Of a stretch of DNA of 64,000 nt, positions 37,701-47,117 are shown in pieces (the first letter of the stretch is position 1; each line of letters opens with the position of its first letter). Below the pieces are notes generated by a model that made no database searches, was not told the DNA's origin, and worked only from the letters and a program-made list of their open reading frames with translations. A program made the translations under genes and the position numbers. Origin of the DNA: Combretum micranthum (taxonomy: Eukaryota > Streptophyta > Magnoliopsida > Myrtales > Combretaceae); NCBI GenBank assembly GCA_024138025.1, contig JAMXBD010000687.1:663219-727218 (forward strand), written 5' to 3'.

Positions 37701-39194
37701 AAGGAACTTCAAGGATTGCATAACTATTTATTCCATCCTTCTTCGCAGCAATAACCACATAAGCACACAAGATCCAGAAGAATAGATGCACAGATCTCAG
37801 TACATGCATATTTTATAGAAAGAAACTTATTTTCTTAGACAAAATCACGTTATTGAGCAAATATAACAAAAAGTATTTTGAGAAAAGCAAGTTTTATGTG
37901 GGAAATGTCTTTTAGGATCACATGCATATTACGTGGAAAGAAATTTATAAACTAGAAAAGGTATGTCGTGTTGTTGCAGATTGAAGGATATCTAGTCATC
38001 TTTGCAAACATGCTTCAAAGTTTATGAAGCCAAAACATGTTCCAAAAGCAACACACGGGTTACTAGAATAGATTCTCCAATCCCATAAAAACTTGGCATC
38101 CTTTCCTTCTAAATATGGCATTCACTGTCCGGTCTTTCATGCCCCAAAATCACCATTGCAGGCATGTTTATTTTGCAATCACTTCACTGTAATACAGTTA
38201 TCTATATTTAATACTAGTGAATAGTTCTTTTTTGGAAGGACATGAGCATTAATGGACTGCTGGAGCCTTACAAGAAAAAGCATTTGCTCAATTCGGGAAA
38301 TGCTGGTTGGGCTCAAATATATCATGCCTCTCTGACTTACTATATAGACTACTACATGAATCTTTATCATAGTTACTGATAGAAGAAGTATATCATACCT
38401 CTCTAGCTCAACAGCAGTCTTGTTTTAATCTACGCCCATTGGTATATAAAAGGGAATGAATGTGCACAACCACAAGAGATACCATCTCAACTAGGAAATT
38501 TCAATCCATAAAATTAGCATATTCATTCATGAAATTTTAAAATACATCATGTTTTGATATCAATCAAAATCATCTACACGGTCATGTAAAGCAAACATAT
38601 ATATGAATCGCCGGAAATAGTACAATGTCATTACTTGGTGGCTCAATCCACAACTACACAGGACTAATACATACCATTTAAAAATCCCATCTTGCTGATT
38701 TCACATCACATTCCATTCCCATCATCAACTCTAAACTAATACTACAGTCTCAGCAACCGGACAACCGAACTGGCTTTAATGCACATAAAACAACGCGTAG
38801 ACCATTCTGAACCAAATTTTGTTAACTCCACATCATATTGCCCTTACAACACATGATCATTGACTCTATGCTAACACTATATAAACTTGAAGAAAAGATC
38901 CATTGAGTGCGATACACCACATGGAATGATACACCCCAAAAACCAGCCCGAACCTCAAGACATGGGAAACAACACATACCCCATTAACAAATCTTGCTAC
39001 CTCCATATCATATACCACCAATACATCACATTAAAGATCATCAACGTCGTGTTAAACTCACGGGAAACAGCACAAACTCCCATCAAAAACCAAATCTTGA
39101 TAAGCTTCAGATCATGCTGCATCAATCAAACGATCACCAAAAATAACTAGTAATATTACATAGTCCGTAAAAACCCGAAAACCGACATCTGAAT
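34731..39194. other. Intergenic DNA between the lipid-transfer and MEE60-like genes
   Basis: The stretch has fewer obvious element relics than its surroundings. No spliced gene could be built from it on either strand. It contains one isolated plus-strand frame (35129-35326, listed separately). A pair of short similar segments at 37505-37555 and 37878-37925 share GAGAAAAGCAAGTT then GGAAATGTCTTTTA, suggesting an old local duplication. Confidence 0.4.
35129..35326 (+). other. Isolated 65-codon frame of coding-like composition
   Basis: The product (starting MELTTYLKELATDYEK, ending FEDKLNDLAAEEA) is acidic and amphipathic with no low-complexity bias. That is unlike the shadow frames around it. 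No family was recognised. It could be a terminal exon or a retro-pseudogene fragment of another gene. There is no promoter, splice partner or homologous neighbour to support it as a gene. Confidence 0.2.
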
Positions 39195-39770
39195 CTACCT
39201 AGTAAAAGCATACAAAACAACACCAACATAAATCAACAACCCAACAGGAACCAAAATAACCAACGGCACAATTGCAGCATAACTAAACCCACTGTTCCCA
39301 CACCCTAAACTCCCCAACTTAACCTGAACCAAATTCACCAAAGCCAACATCAAGAACCCACATCCAAAAACCGACCCACAACCCGAAACCAACATCCCAA
39401 TCCTCAGCCCAGTCCTATTGATCACGCTAGTCAGCACTTCAACCCTAACCCTCCTGTGAAAAATATTATACCCACCATCATGGTCATCAGTGTTGGTGAT
39501 GTTTTGGGTGTGTGAGGGGGAACGACGGAACTTTATGGCTTGCTTTAAGGCAAGAGCGATGATGGAGGAGAAAAGGAAGGAGCTGAAAGAGTAGACGTGG
39601 AAGGAGATTAGGTTTTGGTATGTGGTGGGACCAGGATTGCACTGAGAGAGAGATGTTTTCGGGTCGTATGGGTTCCATGTTAGGCCTAAGAACACGGCGA
39701 GTGTGAAGAGGGAATTCACGTTGATTATGGCGTCTAGGGCAGTGATGTGGATCGTGGTTGAGGACGGCAT
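39195..39770 (-). CDS. MEE60-like four-helix membrane protein
   Basis: Single-exon gene, 191 residues. The start MPSSTTIHITALD is chosen because it opens the conserved-looking part. The open frame extends 100 codons further upstream but that extension is low-complexity, poly-F-rich 5' UTR. Four hydrophobic segments lie at residues about 15-32, 54-77, 121-150 and 162-188. Between helices 2 and 3 is a polar loop rich in S, T, N and D (about 81-118). The segments NVNSLFTLAVF and LISFHVYSFSSFLFSS recall the plant protein annotated as MATERNAL EFFECT EMBRYO ARREST 60. That identification is from memory of the family and is moderate. Its biochemical role is not known. The reading frame is intact. 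A young LTR retrotransposon begins 224 bases upstream of the ATG and just upstream of the TATA box (see findings). Confidence 0.75.
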   Translation of the reverse strand: MPSSTTIHITALDAIINVNSLFTLAVFLGLTWNPYDPKTSLSQCNPGPTTYQNLISFHVYSFSSFLFSSIIALALKQAIKFRRSPSHTQNITNTDDHDGGYNIFHRRVRVEVLTSVINRTGLRIGMLVSGCGSVFGCGFLMLALVNLVQVKLGSLGCGNSGFSYAAIVPLVILVPVGLLIYVGVVLYAFTR

Positions 39771-39892
39771 TGTTGGGTAGGTTTTGGGTCTTTTCTTGAG
39801 AGATGAGTGAGAATGAAAATGGAGGGTTACTGTGAGGAGGAAAGAGATGATGATGAATAAAGACAAGAGACTGAAAAGGAAAGGAGAAGCAA

Positions 39893-39913
39893 AGAAAAAG
39901 AAAAAGAAAAAGA
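39893..39913 (-). repeat. (CTTTTT)n-type tract in the 5' UTR
   Basis: Plus-strand GAAAAA units, equal to a CT-rich leader on the transcript strand of the MEE60-like gene. CT-rich tracts are common in plant 5' UTRs. Confidence 0.6.
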
Positions 39914-39974
39914 AGACGAGCAACGGAGCAAGTAATGTTTCTGTTTTTGCTTGTGTTTCTTTAACAAAGAAAAA

Positions 39975-39981
39975 TTTTATA
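39975..39981 (-). promoter_or_regulatory. TATA box of the MEE60-like gene
   Basis: The minus strand reads TATAAAA within ATGATATAAAATT, about 205 bases upstream of the ATG. Only 12 bases separate it from the LTR border at 39994. Confidence 0.55.
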
Positions 39982-39988
39982 TCATGGC

Positions 39989-39993
39989 AAATA
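39989..39993. repeat. Target-site duplication, left, young chromovirus
   Basis: AAATA, identical to 45579-45583. Confidence 0.85.
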
Positions 39994-40469
39994 TGCAGCG
40001 GTAACGTGCTTAAAGGAAAAAATGGAGCTGAATGCAGCTCAAAGTACAACAACAATACACTCGAATGCAAGTATAATTGAAGGTGTACAGAGGAATTTTG
40101 TATTTAATATTTTCGTATCCTTTCTGTATTATACTGTAAGATATTTATAGCTGTAATACAGCTAATTAGTTACAACAAATTGTAACTAGAATTGTAATGC
40201 ATGTGCTGTGCTACCATAAATTGTTATAACAGTATGGTCCCTACAGTATGTATACTAACTGTTTACTAATGGCCTGTAATATTAATAGCCCACTCTTATT
40301 CTTCTGCTTGTCCTTAATATAGCTGCAGCCCAGGGCCTTTTATCCAAGCCCAAAACTTTCCTTTACTTCCGACAGATCTAACTTACTTTCCCAAATTACT
40401 TCCTGTTCCTCTTCTGTTGATTTGTCACGAACCCTAACTTCGAACCCTTAACTCAGCATCCTCATTGCA
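39994..40469 (-). repeat. 3' LTR of the young chromovirus
   Basis: 476 bp, matching 45077-45578. On the minus strand it carries a TATA box, TATAAATA (40142-40149). Transcription from here would proceed directly into the MEE60-like gene. Confidence 0.9.
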
Positions 40470-41032
40470 TTGCCTTCCCCATTTAAATCCCTTGACCATA
40501 AGGGATTATCTGGAAATCGGAGACGGAGATCATGATAAAACTCCCAAGTGGCTTCACTAACATCTTTACCATTCCACCAGATAAGCACCATTGTTCTTGC
40601 TTCATTTCCATATTTCACCATCTTTCGTTCCAAGATTGCATGAGGTGTTAACTCTTCTTCATTATGTAGTGCAGGTAGTGTGGAGGACACATCCGATCTA
40701 GGGCCGTGGTAGCACTTAAGCTGGGAGACATGGAACGTTGGATGAATGGTTGCGTCTGGGGGAAGCTCTAGCCGGTAAGCAACTAATCCCACTTTGTTGA
40801 TGACTTTATATGGTCCATAATAGCGTGCTGTGAGTTTGTTGTAGTTTGAGACTTGGATAGATTTGCATCTGTAGGGTTGTAGTTTGAGTAGCACCCAATC
40901 CCCAACCCTAAACTCCCTAGCACTTCGTGTCCTGTCCTCCACCTGTTTCATCCGCTGCTGAGCCCTTCGAAGATGAAATTTTAACAATTTCATCTGATCA
41001 TCTCGGTTGGTCAGTAGTCTGTCCACTACCAC
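40448..41032 (-). pseudogene. pol: pol part 3: integrase C-terminus and chromodomain
   Basis: A 194-codon stretch. GDWVLLKLQPYR and YYGPYKVINKVG mark the integrase C-terminal (GPF/Y) module. A chromodomain-type segment follows (ILERKMVKYGNEA, VLIWWNGKDVSEATWE). In chromoviruses this domain guides integration towards heterochromatin marks. The stop lies inside the 3' LTR (about 22 bases). Confidence 0.85.
40470..40481 (-). promoter_or_regulatory. Polypurine tract, young chromovirus
   Basis: The minus strand reads ATGGGGAAGGCAA up to the 3' LTR border. This is the expected plus-strand primer site. Confidence 0.7.
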
Positions 41033-42258
41033 AACTCTTGAATCCCTGGCACGTAAGGAAGGTGTAAAGGGGGTGGATAGCCATACAAAATTTCGAATGG
41101 TGTGATTTGGCCGCTAGTGTGGAAATTGGTGTTGTACCACCATTCTACCAGTGAGAGGAATTGAGCCCATTTATTAGGAGCTTCCCCTGTAACACATCGG
41201 AGATAAGTTTCTAGGCATTTGTTAACTACTTCAGTTTGCCCATCCGTTTGGGGATGGTAAGCCGTGGACAAATTCAAACTAACCCCTTGGAGTTTAAAAA
41301 ACTCCTTCCAGACACTGCTGACAAGTACAAGGTCTCTATCAGAAGTGATAGACTCTGGTAGACCATGCAATTTGTAGATAGTATCTAGGAAAACTTGAGC
41401 CACTGTAGTGGCTGTATAGGGATGAGCAAGAGCGATGAAATGAGCATACTTGCTCAATCGATCTACATCAACTAGGATGACTTCTTTCCCATTGGATTTA
41501 GGCAATCCTTCAATAAAATCCATGCTAATTGCTTGCCAACACTCATTAGGAATAGATAGGGGTTGTAACAGCCCAGGGGTAGCCACATTTTCGAATTCCC
41601 AGCGTTGGCATGTGTCACACTTCCGGACAAATTGTCTGATATGTCTTTCCATTTTGGGCCAATAAAAGACTGTGGAAAGTCGCTTGTAAGTGGCATTTGC
41701 CCCTGAATGACCCCCCAAGGGTCCACCATGATATAACTGTAGTAATTTGTCTCTGAGAGTATCTGATGGTCCCACTACTACTCGTCCTTTCCTCCTGAGG
41801 ATTTGGTCATCATAGGAGAAGTAACCCACATCCTGTCCTCCTTCCAGCAGCTGAATGTTTTGTTTATATGTGGCATCAATATTCCAACTGCCTTTGATCT
41901 CGTTCAATAGGTCTGGTGCAAAGACTTGTACACTTATTTGAGTTAGATTAATGGAGGTCTTGCGAGAAAGTGAATCGGCAGCAATGTTAGTGTGACCTGA
42001 CTTATATTCAATAGTGTAGTCGAGGCCAAGTAGCTTAGTGAGCCATTTTTGCTGATTAGGAGTCACCATTCGTTGCTCAAGTAAATACTTGAGACTTTGG
42101 TGATCAGTTTTGATCACGAAATGTCGGCCTAGGAGATAGTGTCTCCATTTATCTATAGCGTATACTAGAGCCATTAACTCACGCTCATAGACTGATAAGC
42201 CTTTGTGCTTTGGCGCTAAGGATTTGCTCATGAAGGCAATTGGGTGTTTGTCTTGCAT
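41026..42258 (-). pseudogene. pol: pol part 2: RNase H and integrase
   Basis: A 410-codon open stretch. RNase H has SVYERELMALVYAI and IKTDHQSLKYLLEQ. The integrase zinc domain is H-H-C-C (GHSGANATY... then CDTC). The catalytic core has D in DFIEGLPKS, D in SDRD and the HPQTDGQTE motif carrying the final E. The frame ends prematurely at about 41040, where one G appears lost from a GGGG-type run. It would otherwise run into the next piece. Confidence 0.88.
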
Positions 42259-42283
42259 TAAGACAGCCCCAATACTGTCGCCA

Positions 42284-44020
42284 CTACATCGGTTTCAATG
42301 ACAAAGTCCTTGGGTAATCTGGTAAGCTAAGGATAGGAGAGTTAACAAGAGCTTTTTTAAGTTGATCAAAAGCCATTTGAGCCTCAGGGTTCCATCGAAA
42401 CTGATCCTTCTTCAGCAGTTGTGTTAATGGTCTAGCAATCAACCCAAATCCTTGGATGAATCTCCGATAGTAGCCTGCTAATCCAAGGAAGCCACGTAAC
42501 TGCTTCAAGGTCTTTGGGATTGGCCAGTGTGCCACAGCCTCAACCTTCTTTGGATCAGTGGCAACCCCATTCTTAGTGATAAGATGCCCCAGATATTCGA
42601 TGTGTGTGACAGCAAACACACATTTGGAACATTTAAGAAATAAACGTTCCTGTGCTAGTATTTGAAATACTGCTTTCAAATGGGTAACATGCAAATCAAG
42701 GTTGTTGCTGTACACTAGGATATCATCGAAGAATACCAGCACAAACTTCCTCAAATAAGGTCGAAAGATAGCATTCATGAGCCCTTGAAATGTGGAAGGA
42801 GCATTAGTCAAGCCAAAAGGCATGACTAGGAACTCATAGTGGCCTTCATGAGTTCGGAATGCCGTCTTATACACATCATTGGGATGCATCAGAATCTGAT
42901 GGTACCCAGATCTGAGGTCCAGTTTGCTATAATATGTTGCACCACTGAGTTCATCGAACAAATCATCAACTATAGGAATAGGGAAGCGATCCTTAACTGT
43001 TTGTTTGTTAAGATCCCTATAGTCTACACACATTCGCCAAGTGTTATCTTTCTTTTTAACCAATACTACTGGTGAAGCAAAGGGACTATGGCTTGGTCTG
43101 ATAATTCCACTCAGCATCATTTCCCTGACCATTTCCTCCAAAACAGATTTTTGTAAGGAAGAATGTCTGTATGGTCGTAGGTTAATTGGATTAGTCCCTT
43201 CTTGTAGGTGAATCCTGTGATTGCAATCTCTGTGGGGAAGTAACCCATGTGGTTCCTCGAATAAGTCATGGAATTCCTCCAGTAAATCCAGAATCTGTGG
43301 AGAATTTGTCTCAGATGAATCAAGGGAATTAGATTCTTCTGTCTTGATCATCCAACAATGTAACTCAATTGGTCCAGTAGTACCAATTAGAATATGGTTC
43401 AATTCTTGTCCAGAAATACTTTGGACAGTCTCTCGTTCTCCCCACAAAATGTAAGGAATTCCCTTCCATATAAACTCCATTCTGTGCTGTTTGAAGTTCC
43501 AACTCACCGTTCCCAGTGTCATCAACCATGGCATTCCCAAAATTAAATCACAGGATTGCAGTGTTAAAGTGTAAAAATTAGAATCAAATTCCTTGCCATC
43601 CATGAACCAACGAAAATCCTTGACAGCACTGGTACTATATATCTTAGTACCATCTGCCAATATGACAGCAACAGGCTCCAAGGAAGACAAAACACAATTT
43701 AATCCCATAGCTAGGCGTTCATCAATGAAATTAGATGAACTACCTGTATCAATAAGAATATTCAAGAGTCTGTTCTTGAATTTACCCTTGATACGCATGC
43801 TGTGCTCATTAGTACTCCCTTCTGCATCCGCAGCACATAAGGTCAATTGAGAGAGTTCAGCTTCCAGTTCCTCCACCGCACCCTCATTCTCTGATTCCAC
43901 TGCAGCTGTCTCATCTGAAGTGATCACAAGACAGTTCAACCTCCTACTCTTACAACGGTGTCCTGGTCCAAATGGATCATCACACCAGAAGCATTGCTTC
44001 TTTCTCCTTTTTTCTTCCAA
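42284..44020 (-). pseudogene. pol: pol part 1: zinc knuckle, protease, reverse transcriptase
   Basis: A 578-codon open stretch that is the continuation of gag rather than an independent gene; its first codon here is not an ATG. A CCHC-type variant knuckle lies at residues 10-23 (CX2CX7HXC). The aspartic protease has DTGSS at 91-95 and LGMPWL near 161-166. Reverse transcriptase spans about 300-480, with [23 protein letters not shown] and the active site FFDD (430-433). The connection and start of RNase H follow. The frame is lost at about 42315 and 42286 by two apparent single-base deletions at the RNase H start. Confidence 0.88.
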
Positions 44021-44287
44021 TTCCTCAGGTGTTAATCGTCGAGTAGTTCTGTTACCTTGGAAGTGGGTTCTTCGGTTTGGGTTAGAAGGTAAAGTGTTTG
44101 GGGTCTGGTCAGTGTTTGGTTGTAAATAAATGTTTGGTTTAACTGCACGGTTAGTGTTTGTGTTTTGAGGGTAGGAATAAGTGTATTTGGAATTGGAGGG
44201 AAAAGTATTGATGGTGTTTTTGTAAGATTTCAGATTGTTTCTAGAGGAAAGCAGGGTAGCTTCTTGAAGTTTGGCAAGGGTATAGGC

Positions 44288-45053
44288 CTAGGTTAGTGTT
44301 TTGGGTTGAAACATTCTAATGGGGTACTGAATTTCAGTTTTTAACCCACTAAGATAACAACTCACTAAGTGTGATTCCGATAATTGGACCTGAGTGGATA
44401 AGTGTATAAATTCATCATTGTACTCTTGTAGTGGTCCTACTTGCTGTAACTCTTTAAGCTCTGACATAGGATCCTCAAAACCCCTGTCATTAAATCTAGC
44501 ATTCAGGGCTTGGGTAAGTTCTTCCCATGTTAATGGAGCTACATCTCCTCTAGTCCTAACATATGCACTGAACCATTCATAAGGTTTAGTGTCTAAATGC
44601 ATTGTTGCAATCCTCACTTTGAGGTGTTCAGGAGTTTCATCCAGAGCAAAAAACTGTTCTGCTCGTGAAATCCAACTCCTAAATCCTTCTCCATCAAACA
44701 TAGGGAATTCAATTTTGGTATTTCTAGTGGGTACCTGGTAAGCGGTTGTAGGATCTGGGTTAACCACTCCAGGTGTCATCATCAGCGAACTCCCCTTATT
44801 GCTAGACTCAGATTGAGTGGTCATGTGATCCTTGTAGGAACCCTTGCCTTGCAATTGTTGTTTGAGAGTATCAATAGTTTGATTTTTCTTTTCAATCAAT
44901 GTTTGTTGCCTCTGCAGGTTCTCAGAAAAACAGTTTGATCCAACTATCCTGTTTCTCCGATTGTTCTTTAAGAAGCTTTTCCTGCTGCTCCACTTGTTCT
45001 TTGACGACTCCTCTCAAGGCTTCCTCAATTTTTTTGAATTCGCGGGTCTCCAT
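44288..45053 (-). pseudogene. gag: gag of the young chromovirus, frameshifted
   Basis: Capsid-type protein. The natural start is the ATG at 45053-45051, just inside the primer-binding site. The frame breaks at a T-run (plus-strand AAAAA, 44926-44930), where one extra base is present. It resumes as an open frame 44899-44288. That frame contains the plant retrotransposon gag core (FPMFDGEGFRSWISRAEQFF, then WFSAYV and LTWEELTQAL). The frame ends at a TAG at 44288-44290, where the sequence context suggests CAG. Past it the same frame continues into the zinc knuckle, so gag and pol were one polyprotein. Confidence 0.8.
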
Positions 45054-45060
45054 AGCTATT

Positions 45061-45076
45061 TGGCTCTGATACCAAA
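45061..45076 (-). promoter_or_regulatory. Primer-binding site, young chromovirus
   Basis: The minus strand reads TTTGGTATCAGAGCCA directly after the 5' LTR. It contains TGGTATCAGAGC, which pairs with the 3' end of initiator tRNA-Met. Confidence 0.85.
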
Positions 45077-45578
45077 TGCAGCGGTAACGTGCTTAAAGGA
45101 AAAAATGGAGCTGAATGCAGCTCAAATTACAACAACAATACACTCGAATGCAAGTATAATTGAAGGTGTACAGAGGAATTTTGTATTTAATATTTTCGTA
45201 TCCTTTCTGTATTATACTGTAAGATATTTATAGCTGTAATACAGCTAATTAGTTACAACAAATTGTAACTAGAATTGTAATGCATGTGCTGTGCTACCAT
45301 AAATTGTTATAACAGTATGGTCCCTACAGTATGTATACTAACTGTTTACTAATGGCCTGTAATATTAATAGCCCACTCTTATTCTTCTGCTTGTCCTTTA
45401 TAGCAGCTGCCCAGGGCCTTTTATCCAAGCCCAAAACTTTCCTTTACTTCCGACAGATCTAACTTACTTTCCCAAATTACTTTCACGTTCCTTACTTTCT
45501 CAAATTACTTCCTGTTCCTCTTCTGTTGATTTGTCACGAACCCTAACTTCGAACCCTTAACTCAGCATCCTCATTGCA
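45077..45578 (-). repeat. 5' LTR of the young chromovirus
   Basis: 502 bp. Same TATA box at 45225-45232. It is longer than the 3' LTR mainly because of a 28-bp near-tandem duplication at about 45481-45508. Confidence 0.9.
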
Positions 45579-45583
45579 AAATA
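45579..45583. repeat. Target-site duplication, right, young chromovirus
   Basis: AAATA, identical to 39989-39993. Confidence 0.85.
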
Positions 45584-46374
45584 TTCCTGTCTCTTCCGAA
45601 GGATAGCACGCTTTTAGGGTTATTACTATTCTTAACAAATGTCATAGGTAAATATGAGCAACTTTTGTTCAGTGTTGCAAATGAGAAGACTTGCTACTTT
45701 GACTTGGCTTGGGCGAATGGAGTTTGATTAGGAAGAAATCAAGAAACAAAATTGGAGCTTGAAATCAAACTCATTTAGCACTTGTATTTGGCAATAAGAA
45801 AATCATCCAAAACATATAAAACTAATGAAAATACAAACTTCGGGTATTTAAAATGACAATAAAAAATGATGAGAAATAATGAAAATCATTGAAAAAAAAA
45901 GAAACCTTAGACATCATGAGACTTGGTTAGCACAACCTATCTGTCCTCCCCTCCTCATTTTATCATTTTCTCTTTCTAAAACTTTCTCAACACTCCCAAA
46001 TGGGTTATTAAGGTAAATTCACTAAAACCTTGAACGCTAATGAGGTAAGTAAGCTTTAATCACTTAGTTGATTGGGAAATTAGTTAGATTAACTCTTTTT
46101 CCTTCTTTGTTCACCAAGAAATAAAGAATGATTAGCAAGTTCAAGTGAGTTATAGAGCTGTAAAATTCAGCTTAAGAGTACAAGAGATAAGTAATTAGTG
46201 TTTAATTGAAGATTGAGGGCTAATTTAAGTTCTTGATAAAGTTTAGTAGCATGGGTAATGTGTATTAAGATTGTGAATCAAGAAAAACACTCTCAAAGGC
46301 TCTTTGAAGTTGACAACCAAATTTGAGAAGAAAGATAACATTATTCCTATAGGTAAGGTAAAGTTTCAAACTTA
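45584..46374. other. Spacer between the two chromoviruses
   Basis: About 790 bp without coding sequence. Its texture (CT-rich patch near 45950, GTAAG-rich patches near 46050 and 46350) recalls the R-U5 region of long Tekay-type LTRs. It may be a remnant of the element found at 52961. That link is a guess. Confidence 0.35.
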
Positions 46375-46379
46375 GGTTA

Positions 46380-47117
46380 TGATGCGATCTATAGAACCCT
46401 AGGTATATTAAACCTAGAACCCTATAACCGTAAGGGAATCAAATCCCCAAAGGACCGTCTTGAACAAGCAATCATTCATCGGAACTAGACCCCAATCGAA
46501 CCTGTCAATTGAAACCTAAGTTATCAAGAAAGAATTCCCTCAACCGTTTAGATTGAAGAAATCAAAGAGAGTTCTTTTGCAAAGAACCAAAGAGAGAGTT
46601 TTCCCTCAAAGAAGATTAATTTCAATTCAATATTGTCAAAGTCTGATTTCTATATTTCATACTAGCCTTAATATATAGGCTATTACAAGGCAGTTACGTA
46701 ACTGAAAAATCATAATTGTGGCAGTTACGTAACTGATAACGTAACTGAAGAAAAAAACATAATTACGGCAGTTACGTAACCGATAACGTAACTGAAAAAC
46801 ATAATTGTAATTAATCCCTATATCAATTAAAAAATAAAAATAAAGAAATTCAAAAAGACACAATCCTTGGCTGGTCCACTTTTTGGTCAATTTCTCCACA
46901 TGCATTCACTTGTACTTGAAGTATGTTAAGGTGCACTTTATCCATACTTGATTTAAAGCTTTGAAAACAAGATTCCTCTTCTTGTATCTTCATCACAAGT
47001 CCGTGCAAAGCTTCTTTCGCTCGTTTAGCCCTAGCTCGAGTCGTTGGTCCACCCAAGCCTCGCAATGGATCATTGGAGTTGTTCTCCCGAACATTTGACG
47101 CTCGCTGATCCTCATCA
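46380..47117 (-). repeat. 3' LTR of the CRM-like element
   Basis: 738 bp, near-identical to 52236-52958 apart from one 12-bp unit, a few single-base gaps and substitutions. It contains the C-terminal coding end of pol and a palindrome array (46691-46794). Confidence 0.85.
46691..46794. repeat. Array of CAGTTACGTAACTG palindromes in the 3' LTR
   Basis: Copies at 46691-46704, 46722-46735 and 46769-46782 (one mismatch), with half-copies ATAACGTAACTG at 46736-46747 and 46783-46794. The core TTACGTAA is a perfect palindrome containing an ACGT core of the kind bound by plant bZIP or NAC-type factors. The array lies within the LTR downstream of the coding end. Confidence 0.8.

Larger units (their letters stand above)
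39994..45578 (-). mobile_element. Young Ty3/gypsy chromovirus, Reina/Galadriel-like, full length
   Basis: A complete element on the minus strand. LTRs lie at 39994-40469 and 45077-45578 (TG...CA ends). Flanking 5-bp duplications AAATA lie at 39989-39993 and 45579-45583. It has a primer-binding site complementary to initiator tRNA-Met and a purine tract. The gag-pol order is gag, zinc knuckle, protease, RT, RNase H, integrase, chromodomain. By eye the LTRs differ by one substitution and two small rearranged or duplicated spots, so insertion was recent. Coding is interrupted by one nonsense codon (44288-44290) and several single-base indels (near 44928, 42315, 42286 and 41040). As written it is not autonomous. 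The lineage is inferred from the RT style and chromodomain. Confidence 0.92.

Noticed and set aside
39771..40070. 100-codon N-terminal extension of the MEE60-like protein
   Set aside because: It is phenylalanine/leucine low-complexity, includes LTR bases at its start and covers the TATA box; the internal Met at 39770 gives the conserved-looking protein.
39832..40080. Plus-strand lysine-rich frame overlapping the 5' UTR of the MEE60-like gene
   Set aside because: It is a translation of the CT-rich leader on the wrong strand and runs across the LTR border, so it cannot be an old gene.
45061..45076. Match to tRNA-Met sequence
   Set aside because: Only the 3' end of the tRNA is matched and it sits right beside an LTR, so it is a primer-binding site and not a tRNA gene; the same applies at 52221-52233 and 29854-29865.
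46657..46905. 82-codon minus-strand frame in the CRM-like LTR, present again at 52513-52749
   Set aside because: It overlaps the palindrome array and has a biased Y/F/N composition; the length differs between the LTRs exactly by the 12-bp unit, so it is a by-product of the repeat.
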